Origin: CAMPJU01 sp036675265
GTDB lineage: Bacteria > Pseudomonadota > Gammaproteobacteria > Xanthomonadales > Xanthomonadaceae
Assembly (NCBI GenBank): GCA_036675265.1
Contig: JAKFFJ010000064.1
Coordinates: 1-64,000 of the forward strand
Direction: 5' to 3'
Length of the DNA: 64,000 nt
Within the stretch, counting starts at the first letter, position 1, and every line of letters starts with the position of its first letter. Below the pieces are notes generated by a model. The model worked only from the letters and a program-made list of their open reading frames with translations, ran no database searches and had not been told where the DNA came from. The position numbers were made by a program, and so were the translations under genes. This document shows, one piece after another, positions 54,454 to 64,000 of the stretch.

Positions 54454-54556
54454 GCGGGTGCTCCGGCCGACTCGGGCCGGCAGGATGCAACCCGGCGCAT
54501 GAACGTGGCAGCAAGGTGCGCCCCGGTGCCCGGGCGCACCACGATGGGCGCCCACG

Positions 54557-54585
54557 AAAAAGGCCAGGGAATGTCCCTGGCCTTT
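54557..54585 (-). terminator. Terminator of the tRNA-Ser/tRNA-Arg transcript
   Basis: A 12-bp perfect stem (54559-54570 with 54574-54585, 3-nt loop) ends with TTTTT on the minus strand, 10 bases beyond tRNA-Arg. Confidence 0.9.
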
Positions 54586-54594
54586 CGGTTCAAC

Positions 54595-54671
54595 TGGCGC
54601 GCCCGGAAGGATTCGAACCTCCGACCCCCAAGTTCGTAGCCTGGTGCTCTATCCAACTGAGCTACGGGCGC
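54595..54671 (-). tRNA. tRNA-Arg (anticodon ACG)
   Basis: This 77-nt tRNA includes CCA. The acceptor GCGCCCG pairs with CGGGCGC, the anticodon stem CCAGG/CTTGG has loop CTACGAA (ACG, A34 expected to be edited to inosine by TadA), and the T arm is GGAGGTTCGAATCCTTC. Confidence 0.97.
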
Positions 54672-54745
54672 GCAGAACGAGAATTATGCCGGGAGGCCCG
54701 GCGACCGGTCAACGTTCCGGATGCCGGAACCTGCTGCCGGGGTGA

Positions 54746-54838
54746 TGGCGGAGACTGAGGGATTCGAACCCTCGATGGAGCTTTTGACCCCATACTCCCT
54801 TAGCAGGGGAGCCCCTTCGGCCTCTCGGGCAAGTCTCC
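54746..54838 (-). tRNA. tRNA-Ser (anticodon GCT)
   Basis: This 93-nt type II tRNA has acceptor GGAGACT, anticodon stem CTCCC/GGGAG with loop CTGCTAA (GCT), a long variable arm and encoded CCA. It is 74 bases before tRNA-Arg and after csrA, matching csrA-serV-argV in E. coli. Confidence 0.97.
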
Positions 54839-54922
54839 GTGTGCGGTGCGCGGCGGTCGATGCACGCCGGCGGCGCAGGATAACGGTTCGCCCGGCGTGC
54901 GGCAAACGCCCCGCGGCAAACT

Positions 54923-55144
54923 TCAGGCCGTGCCGCCCTCGTTTCCCGACGGCTGCTCGCCTTCCGCGGGATGCGCGTCCTCGCCGCGCTGGATGCGCTG
55001 GTAGATCTCCTCGCGATGCACCGCGACATCCTTCGGCGCGGTGATGCCGATGCGGACCTGGTTGCCCTTGACGCCGAGCACCGTGACGGTCACGGAGTCA
55101 CCGATCATCAGGGTCTCACCGACGCGCCTTGTCAGGATGAGCAT
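54923..55144 (-). CDS. csrA: Carbon storage regulator CsrA
   Basis: This 73-residue RNA-binding dimer represses or stabilises mRNAs by binding GGA motifs. The core MLILTRRVGETLMIGD, RIGITAPKDVAVHREEIY is canonical, including Leu4 and Arg44-type residues. A C-terminal extension (QRGEDAHPAEGEQPSGNEGG) is longer than in E. coli (61 aa) and acidic. The ribosome site AGGAGG is 6 bases before ATG and contains GGA, so autoregulation is plausible. Confidence 0.97.
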   Translation of the reverse strand: MLILTRRVGETLMIGDSVTVTVLGVKGNQVRIGITAPKDVAVHREEIYQRIQRGEDAHPAEGEQPSGNEGGTA

Positions 55145-55172
55145 GGGGGAACCTCCTGTCCTTGATCGGGCA

Positions 55173-55202
55173 TCTTACCGGCCGCCAGAGACTGGCAACA
55201 AG
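55173..55202 (-). promoter_or_regulatory. Possible csrA promoter
   Basis: On the minus strand TTGTTG and TAAGAT are 18 bases apart, in the alaS-csrA gap, 28 bases before the csrA start. Match to consensus is moderate. Confidence 0.4.
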
Positions 55203-55230
55203 GCAATTAGTCACGCCTCCCGGAGGCCGT

Positions 55231-57894
<2,664 letters not shown>

Positions 57895-57974
57895 GCGGAT
57901 GCGGGAGGTCGTGGCCGCAGGAATAAAAGGGCCGCAAAGCGTAGCAGGCCCGCGGGGGCCGGGCCCGCGTTGCC

Positions 57975-58478
57975 TCAGTCGTCCGGGTCGAAACGCGTCG
58001 CCGCGCGGACCTGGTCGCCATTGAAGCCGCGACGATAGAGCAGTTCCGCGGCCTTGCGCCGCCGGAGGGGATCGTCGGCGACGCCTTCCCCCAGGCGACG
58101 CCGCACCAGCTCCCGCGCGTTCTCCACCCAGTCGCCATCGAAGGCGTCCATCGCCGCGGCAATGATGTCCTGGCCCAGGCGATGGGTCCCGAGTTCGGCC
58201 CGGATCCTGACCGGGCCATGGCCGGACGCGGCGCGGCTGCGCACCAGCAACTCGGCGAAGCGGGCATCGTCCTGCCAACCCGCCTCCCCGAGCTTGCCCA
58301 CGGCGGCCACCGCGGCGTCCTCCTCGACGCCGCGGGCCGTCAACTTGCGCGTGAGCTCGAACCGCGAATGCTCGCGACGGGTGAGCAGGGACAACGCACG
58401 CTGCGTCGCGGTCGGCTCGGGCTTCGGGCGGCGCGCCCGCCGCCGGCCCGATGGCCCGTTGGCAGGTGTATCGCTCAT
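57975..58478 (-). CDS. recX: RecA modulator RecX
   Basis: RecX binds RecA filaments and limits their extension. The 167-residue, helix-rich protein shows ALSLLTRREHSRFELTRKL, GWQDDARFAELLVRSRA and the C-terminal three-helix repeats ending LLYRRGFNGDQVRAA. Its N-terminus is basic (SGRRRARRPKPEPT). It lies 164 nt after recA with a hairpin between, so expression is likely reduced relative to recA, as known in E. coli. Confidence 0.95.
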   Translation of the reverse strand: MSDTPANGPSGRRRARRPKPEPTATQRALSLLTRREHSRFELTRKLTARGVEEDAAVAAVGKLGEAGWQDDARFAELLVRSRAASGHGPVRIRAELGTHRLGQDIIAAAMDAFDGDWVENARELVRRRLGEGVADDPLRRRKAAELLYRRGFNGDQVRAATRFDPDD

Positions 58479-58618
58479 CCGCCCCTGCTCATCCGCTCCT
58501 GGGCGACGCCGACCGGCGGCGCTTTCGCTCGCCGGGGACGCCGCTGTCTGGTCGGACGGGGCGACGCACGGACCGCGAGGAGTCCCGGCCGGGCGTCGGC
58601 CCCGTCACGTCCGGTGCA

Positions 58619-58640
58619 CCCCTGTCGATGGCGACAGGGG
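58619..58640 (-). other. Hairpin directly after recA (possible recA-recX attenuator)
   Basis: A 9-bp perfect inverted repeat (58619-58627 with 58632-58640) starts 2 bases past the recA stop. No T run follows, so it is not a classical terminator; it could limit read-through into recX or protect the recA mRNA end. Confidence 0.6.
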
Positions 58641-58642
58641 CG

Positions 58643-59695
<1,053 letters not shown>

Positions 59696-59871
59696 GGTTC
59701 GGTCCTCGGAGATTGATCTTGGTTGGGATCGGGATGCGTTGGCGACAAAGCTAGAGTGCGGCGGTCGCGCAGCCTGAGACTGCGCGGGCTTCGACGTTAC
59801 GGACTTGCCCCAGCCCTTCGAAGCCGGCTTGCGACCCTGCTTGCGGTCGGGAATTCCCGCGCCATCGCCGC

Positions 59872-60573
59872 TCACCGACCCACCCGCCCGGGATTCGGCC
59901 GCACGAGGCCGCAATACAGCCCCTCGATGGCGAAGTCCTGGTCGGGGCCGACCTCGATCGGCGCGTAGTCGGGATTGCGCGGCAGCAGGCGGACCCGGTC
60001 CGCACCGAGCTTGAGCAGCTTGACCGTGATCTCGTCGTCCACCCGGGCCACGACGATCTGCCCGGAACGTGCGTCCGCCGTGCGGTGCACGCCGATCAGG
60101 TCGCCGTCGAAGATGCCCTCCTCGCGCATGGAGTCGCCCTTGACCTTGAGCAGGTAGTCCGGCGACGGGGAGAAGAACACGCGGTCGAGCAGCACGTAGT
60201 CCTCGGCCACGGGCCCGGCCCCGGAACCGATCGGCGCACCCGCGGCGACGCGCCCGAGCACGGGCAGCCGCAACGCGTTCTCGTCCGACGCCGGCGCTTC
60301 GGCCGGCGCGTCGTCGTTCGCCTGGCTTGCGAACAGGTCGGCTTCCCCCTGGATCGCTTCCGGCGGCAGCAACAACCGGATCCCGCGCGCCTTGCCCGGC
60401 AGGCGCCGGATGGCACCCGCCTGCTCCAGCGCCTCGAGGTGGTACTGCGTGGCCCGGACGCCGGAAAAGCCCATGGCCCGGGCGATCTCGGACTGGGAAG
60501 GCGGCATGCCGTCGCGGGCAAGGCCGTCGGCGATCAGGCCGAGGATGGTGCGCTGGGTGTCTGTGAGTTCCAT
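59872..60573 (-). CDS. lexA: SOS repressor LexA
   Basis: LexA represses SOS genes and self-cleaves when RecA is activated. The 233-residue protein has the winged-helix domain (MELTDTQRTILGLIADGLA; recognition helix SQSEIARAMGFSGVRATQYHL, split here at 20) and the S24 peptidase domain. The cleavage site is the Ala-Gly in GRVAAGAPIG, the catalytic serine is in KVKGDSMREEG and the lysine in TVKLLKLG. A ~35-residue linker makes it longer than E. coli LexA (202). Its operator lies 2 bases before the start codon, so it is autoregulated. Confidence 0.97.
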   Translation of the reverse strand: MELTDTQRTILGLIADGLARDGMPPSQSEIARAMGFSGVRATQYHLEALEQAGAIRRLPGKARGIRLLLPPEAIQGEADLFASQANDDAPAEAPASDENALRLPVLGRVAAGAPIGSGAGPVAEDYVLLDRVFFSPSPDYLLKVKGDSMREEGIFDGDLIGVHRTADARSGQIVVARVDDEITVKLLKLGADRVRLLPRNPDYAPIEVGPDQDFAIEGLYCGLVRPNPGRVGR

Positions 60574-60575
60574 GG

Positions 60576-60594
60576 TTAGTAGTAATACTACTAA
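60576..60594. promoter_or_regulatory. LexA operator (SOS box), Xanthomonas type
   Basis: A perfect 19-base palindrome TTAGTAGTAATACTACTAA. This matches the known Xanthomonas LexA-binding sequence rather than the E. coli CTGT-N8-ACAG box. It covers the lexA -10 region. Confidence 0.95.
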
Positions 60595-60611
60595 CGATCG
60601 CCCCGCGTCAA
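60582..60611 (-). promoter_or_regulatory. lexA promoter overlapping the SOS box
   Basis: On the minus strand TTGACG (60606-60611) and TATTAC (60582-60587) are 18 bases apart. A start 7 bases after the -10 falls within 2-3 bases of the lexA ATG, implying a leaderless or nearly leaderless mRNA; no Shine-Dalgarno is visible. Confidence 0.55.
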
Positions 60612-60634
60612 CGGGTCCGGCAGCACGCGCGCGG

Positions 60635-61135
60635 CTACTGCGCGGCGACGGCTTCCAGCCCCCGCAGCGCGGCCGCCACGGTCTGCCTGCGCACGTCCTC
60701 GCGGTCGCCGTCGAACGCGAACTTCTCGGCGATCGGATACCCGCCCCGCCGCTTCCAGGCGATCCACACCGTGCCGACCGGCTTGTCCGGCGTGTCGCCC
60801 GTGGGACCGGCGATGCCGGTCACCGCGACGGCCACCGTCGCGCCGGAATGCACCAGCGCACCCGACACCATTTCCACCACGCATTCCCGGCTCACCGCGC
60901 CGTGGACTTCCAGGGTCAGCGGATTGACCCCGAGCATCGCCTGCTTGGCCTCGTAGCTGTAGGCCGCCATCCCGCAGTCGAACCACTCCGAACTGCCGGC
61001 CACGTCGGTGACCGCCTTGGCGATCCAGCCGCCCGTGCAGCTCTCCGCGGTCACCAGCACGTGCCGCGATGCGCGCAGCCGCTCGCCCAGGCGGGCGGCG
61101 GCTGCGTGCAGGTCGGCGTCGCTGGGGGCCGCCAT
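60635..61135 (-). CDS. pncC: Nicotinamide-nucleotide amidohydrolase PncC (CinA C-terminal family)
   Basis: PncC deamidates NMN to NaMN in the pyridine nucleotide cycle. The 166-residue protein is the stand-alone CinA C-terminal domain: LVTAESCTGGWIAKAVTDVAG, catalytic Ser/Tyr region GMAAYSYEAKQAMLGV, and AVAVTGIAGPTGDTPDKPVG. It lies upstream of lexA-recA, as pncC precedes recA in E. coli; the gap to lexA is 61 nt and contains the lexA promoter. Confidence 0.95.
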   Translation of the reverse strand: MAAPSDADLHAAAARLGERLRASRHVLVTAESCTGGWIAKAVTDVAGSSEWFDCGMAAYSYEAKQAMLGVNPLTLEVHGAVSRECVVEMVSGALVHSGATVAVAVTGIAGPTGDTPDKPVGTVWIAWKRRGGYPIAEKFAFDGDREDVRRQTVAAALRGLEAVAAQ

Positions 61136-61140
61136 CGACC

Positions 61141-63744
61141 TCAGTACATCACGCGGAAGGTCACGCCGTAGGTGGCAGGCGCCCCGAGGAACGCGTTGTA
61201 GCTGTTGAACGGATTGCCCGGCACGGGCGAGACGTTCTGCAACGGGGCGTCGAACCCGACCTGGTAGTAGTCCTCGTCGAAGATGTTCTGGCCCCACAGC
61301 TCCACGGTCCAGGTGCGGTCCGCCGCGCCGATGCCCAGCCGCGCGTTGACCACGGTGAACGCCTCCTGGTGCTTCTCGTCGTCCAGGTCCGACCCGGTGT
61401 TGAAGTCCGACTGGTACTTGGCGCCGATGCTGAAGCGCCCGCGCAGGCCTGCCGAGAAATCCCACTCGTAGCTGGTCGCCGCCGAGGCCGACCAGTACGG
61501 CGCGAAGCTCACGCGGTTGCCCGGCAGCTTGTACAGCGCGCCGGTCGGCTCGACGAAGTCGCCGCCGGGGATCGTGTCCCCGTAACGCGTATCGGCGTAG
61601 CTCAGGCCGCCCTGGAACATCAGGCCGTCGAAGCCGCCCGGCTGCCACAGGAGCTCGGTATCCACGCCCTTCGACACGACCTCGGGGATGGAACGCACGA
61701 CGAAGCTCGTGCCCAGGAAGCTGTTGAGCTGGAAGTCGTCGTAGGTCTGGTGGAACAGCGTGGCGTTGAGCAGCAGGTTGCCGTCGAGCCAGGTGGTCCT
61801 GGCGCCGAGTTCGAAGCTGTTGACGAACTCGCCGGGGAACGACGTGTCGGCCACCGGGATGATGCCCGCACCGCCACTGGAAAGGCCGGTGCTGGACTGC
61901 ACGCGATCCAGGTTGAAGCCGCCGGCCTTGTAGCCGCGCGCCGCCGACGCGTACGTCATCAACTGCTCGCTCCAGCGGTACGCCGCCTTGAGCGTGCCGG
62001 ACCATTCCTTCTCGTCGCGGTCCTGGTGGGTGACGCGCCCGTTGTGCAGCGGGTTGGCCCACGGCAGGCAGCTGTAGCCGATCACCTGCGGGATGACGGC
62101 GGGCAGTGCCGAGGCCGGCACGCCGCGCGACATCAGCGCCGCGGCAAGCCGCGCCTGCCCGCCCGGCCCGAGCAACCGAGCGCAGCCGGGGCTGCCGTTG
62201 GGGTTGCTGTAGACCGAGTCGAGTTCCTTCTCCTCGCGGGTGAAGCGCGCACCGAACGTCAGGTCGAGCGCATCGGTCGCATGCCAGGTGTTGTTGGTGA
62301 AGAACGCCAGGCTGCGCGAGTCCTGCTTGTACTTGTCGTTGGCGCCGAAGCCGGCGAACACCGTCCCCGGGGCGAGGCCGGTGGCCTGCGCGAGGAAGGT
62401 CTGCGGGCTGAAGGCCGGGTTGGCCAGCGCCGGGTTGACCAGCGACAGCAGCGCGATCGACAGGTAGGGCTCGTAGTGCGCGCCGATGCGGTAGGTCTCG
62501 TTGCGCTTGAGTTCCTCGTCGGCGAAGAACATGCCGACCATCCAGTCCACCGAAGCGGTGGCGCCGGTCAACCGCAGTTCCTGGCTGAACGTGTCGAATG
62601 CGATCAGCGATTCGTCCTCGTCCGCGTTGCGGTAGAGGATGTCGGCGGTGGTGAAGTCGAAGTCCAGGCCGTTGATCGCGTCCCAGTCGCGGAACGCGGT
62701 GATCGAGGTCAGCGTCGCGTTGTCGAACCAGGGCGTGTACCAGTCGGCCTGGAGCGAGACACCCGCGTCCTTGATGTCCTGCTCGGTGTCGCGGTTGCTG
62801 TAGGCAACGCGGTCGAACGGCGTGCCGTCGTCCGGGAACACCGGGCCGCCGGGCTGGGTGCCGTTGCCGCCCGTCAACGCATTGATGATCGACGAGGTGG
62901 CGCCCACCGTGGTCTGCACCGCCGCGCAGCAGTTCTCCTCGCGGCTCGTGTAGTCGCCGATGAACAGCAGTTCCAGGTCGTCGTTGGGCTCGAACAGGAA
63001 CTGGCCGCGGACGGTGTGGAAGTTCTGGTCGGCGTCCTCCTCCAGCGTGCGCGGGCCGCCGCCGGTGACCACGTCCATGAAGCCGTCGCGACTGCGCTGG
63101 GCACCGTAGATGCGGAACGCCGCGTTGTCGCTGATCGGCGTGTTGAACGACGCGGCCACGCCCAGTGCGTCGTAGTTGCCGGCGGTGAGCTCGCCCTCGA
63201 CGCGGGTCGTGTAGTGCGGGCGGCGGGTCACGACGTTGATCACGCCGGCCGACGTGTTCTTGCCGAACACGGTGCCCTGCGGGCCCTTCAGCACCTCGAT
63301 GCGCTCGATCTCGCCGAGGTCGCCGAAGCCCACGCCGTTGCGGGGACGGTAGACGCCGTCGATCACCACGCCGACCGAGGACTCCAGGCCGGGGTTGTCG
63401 CCGACCGTGCCGATGCCGCGGATGCGCGCGGTGGTCTGCACGTCGCTCTGGGTACTGGTGACCGTCAAACCGGGGACCAGCAGCTGCAGGTCCTTGATGT
63501 CGTGGATCCCGTTGTCCTCGATGACCTGCGCGTCGAGCGCGGTCACCGAGATCGGCACGTCCTGCAGCGCTTCCTCGCGCTTCTGCGCGGTGACGGTGAT
63601 GGTGGCCAGGGTGGTGGCCTCTTCCTCCTCCGCGGCGGGGGCCGTGCCGGCCTCCTGGGCGTGCAGCGACACGGCGGTGAACGAAGCCAATGCCGCCACT
63701 ACGGCGGATGCGAGCAATTTGCGACCGGGCCTTGCGACCGACAT
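61141..63744 (-). CDS. TonB-dependent outer-membrane receptor
   Basis: This 867-residue receptor has a signal peptide (RKLLASAVVAALASFTAVSLHAQ), a TonB-box-like LATITVTAQKREEALQDVPI, the plug domain (IEDNGIHDIKDLQLLVPGLTV, RIEVLKGPQGTVFGKNTSAG) and a 22-strand beta-barrel ending GVTFRVMY with the terminal aromatic. The cysteine pair (REENCCAA) and PGCARLLG are unusual for the class. Closest in style to the xanthomonad/sphingomonad receptors for plant or aromatic compounds and siderophores; no substrate can be named. ATG 63744 has GGAAGGGGG upstream. It ends 5 nt before pncC. Confidence 0.93.
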   Translation of the reverse strand: MSVARPGRKLLASAVVAALASFTAVSLHAQEAGTAPAAEEEEATTLATITVTAQKREEALQDVPISVTALDAQVIEDNGIHDIKDLQLLVPGLTVTSTQSDVQTTARIRGIGTVGDNPGLESSVGVVIDGVYRPRNGVGFGDLGEIERIEVLKGPQGTVFGKNTSAGVINVVTRRPHYTTRVEGELTAGNYDALGVAASFNTPISDNAAFRIYGAQRSRDGFMDVVTGGGPRTLEEDADQNFHTVRGQFLFEPNDDLELLFIGDYTSREENCCAAVQTTVGATSSIINALTGGNGTQPGGPVFPDDGTPFDRVAYSNRDTEQDIKDAGVSLQADWYTPWFDNATLTSITAFRDWDAINGLDFDFTTADILYRNADEDESLIAFDTFSQELRLTGATASVDWMVGMFFADEELKRNETYRIGAHYEPYLSIALLSLVNPALANPAFSPQTFLAQATGLAPGTVFAGFGANDKYKQDSRSLAFFTNNTWHATDALDLTFGARFTREEKELDSVYSNPNGSPGCARLLGPGGQARLAAALMSRGVPASALPAVIPQVIGYSCLPWANPLHNGRVTHQDRDEKEWSGTLKAAYRWSEQLMTYASAARGYKAGGFNLDRVQSSTGLSSGGAGIIPVADTSFPGEFVNSFELGARTTWLDGNLLLNATLFHQTYDDFQLNSFLGTSFVVRSIPEVVSKGVDTELLWQPGGFDGLMFQGGLSYADTRYGDTIPGGDFVEPTGALYKLPGNRVSFAPYWSASAATSYEWDFSAGLRGRFSIGAKYQSDFNTGSDLDDEKHQEAFTVVNARLGIGAADRTWTVELWGQNIFDEDYYQVGFDAPLQNVSPVPGNPFNSYNAFLGAPATYGVTFRVMY

Positions 63745-63930
63745 GGTGTCCCCCTTCCAGGATGTGATTGACGCCGACGGCCCGCCCCTGCCTCCCGCTG
63801 GCCTGCCGCCGTGGGGGGACGCGGCAAAGCCAGGCCGGGTGCGGCCGTGGCGCGACCGTAGCACAACGCCATACGGCCGGGAATGGTGCTTCCGGCATGG
63901 GCGTGGGCCGGCCGCCCGGGGGCGTCGGGC

Positions 63931-63962
63931 AAAAAAAAGAACCCCGGCCGGAGCCGGGGTTC
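63931..63962 (-). terminator. Terminator of a gene entering from the right edge
   Basis: A 10-bp stem (63939-63948 with 63953-63962) is followed on the minus strand by eight T (complement of 63931-63938). A TGA at 63991-63989 in the minus direction could be the stop of the upstream gene, whose last codons alone are in the window. The stretch 63745-63930 between this terminator and the receptor gene is its leader/promoter region; I see no clear promoter there. Confidence 0.88.
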
Positions 63963-64000
63963 CCTCGGCACATCTTCCCTGGAGCGGGTCAGTAGGCTGC

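Noticed and set aside
49670..54514. A 1614-codon minus-strand frame suggesting a giant fusion to the SulP transporter
   Set aside because: The upstream part is out-of-frame or antisense translation through thiD, the hydrolase and the transglycosylase. SulP homology begins only at about 51340.
59696..59871. A second LexA box or a clear promoter in front of recA
   Set aside because: No palindrome like the lexA operator and no convincing -35/-10 pair is visible in this gap.
61069..63771. A 900-codon open frame antisense to the TonB-dependent receptor
   Set aside because: Low-complexity Arg/Val/Ala/Gln sequence with no recognisable motif; the minus strand encodes a complete receptor with signal peptide, plug and barrel.

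Overview
The window is about 70% GC, densely coded, and reads as chromosomal DNA of a gammaproteobacterium of the Xanthomonadaceae/Lysobacteraceae (Luteimonas/Lysobacter-like; the genus cannot be fixed from sequence alone). The evidence is the Xanthomonas-type LexA operator (perfect palindrome at 60576-60594), the lexA-recA-recX-alaS-csrA-tRNA-Ser-tRNA-Arg order, the trpA-accD-glmM-tpiA-secG-tRNA-Leu(GAG) block, metG next to a membrane-anchorless RnfB, and family-typical dispersed palindromic repeats. I see no insertion sequence, prophage, CRISPR array or plasmid function, and no gene-free stretch longer than 300 bases.

Layout. (1) 1-11444, minus strand: an exopolysaccharide/O-antigen locus that runs off the left edge. 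In transcription order it holds a PHP-type tyrosine phosphatase, Wza/GumB exporter, Wzc-like tyrosine autokinase, a membrane-anchored J-domain protein, a TPR plus beta-sandwich protein, a small secreted protein and a terminator, then an O-antigen ligase/polymerase, WecB, UDP-glucuronate epimerase and a UDP-HexNAc dehydrogenase. It abuts tRNA-Leu(GAG). (2) 11528-19075: housekeeping genes (secG, tpiA, a 2OG-Fe(II) oxygenase, glmM, accD, trpA), a Bcr/CflA efflux pump and a TRIC-type channel. (3) 19097-23718: tandem glycine riboswitch and gcvP, a thioredoxin-fold protein, a Q/N-rich small protein and a ferritin-like protein. (4) 23729-32200: S9 peptidase, DUF2147 protein, metG, rnfB, TPR-sulfotransferase, GumN-like protein and a DUF1684 lipoprotein. 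(5) 32200-38940: mutL-amiC-tsaE-nnrDE with divergent queG, the enterobacterial order. (6) 38999-44663: pcnB-folK-panB-panC-panD-pgi (pantothenate and folate). (7) 44731-49691: tRNA-Glu(CTC), fdxA, bamC-like/dapA divergent from gcvR-bcp, and phoH. (8) 49670-54453: SulP transporter, thiD-hydrolase pair and a lytic transglycosylase. (9) 54557-61135: tRNA-Arg(ACG), tRNA-Ser(GCT), csrA, alaS, recX, recA, lexA and pncC, the SOS/recombination block. (10) 61141-64000: a TonB-dependent receptor and the terminator of an upstream gene.

Two themes recur. First, ten gene junctions are 4-nt ATGA/GTGA overlaps, so translational coupling is heavily used, including through the exopolysaccharide kinase, J-protein and TPR genes. 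Second, at least four families of inverted-repeat elements are scattered through the window and are used by genes: they supply stop codons (trpA, queG), probable ribosome-binding regions (rnfB, perhaps the thioredoxin gene) and in-frame linker sequence (mutL, metG). Glycine metabolism is represented twice: cis control of gcvP by the riboswitch, and the ACT-domain GcvR regulator 28 kb away.

The part most likely to be undescribed is the coupled J-domain/TPR-beta-sandwich/small secreted protein module (4496-7603) inside the exopolysaccharide operon.
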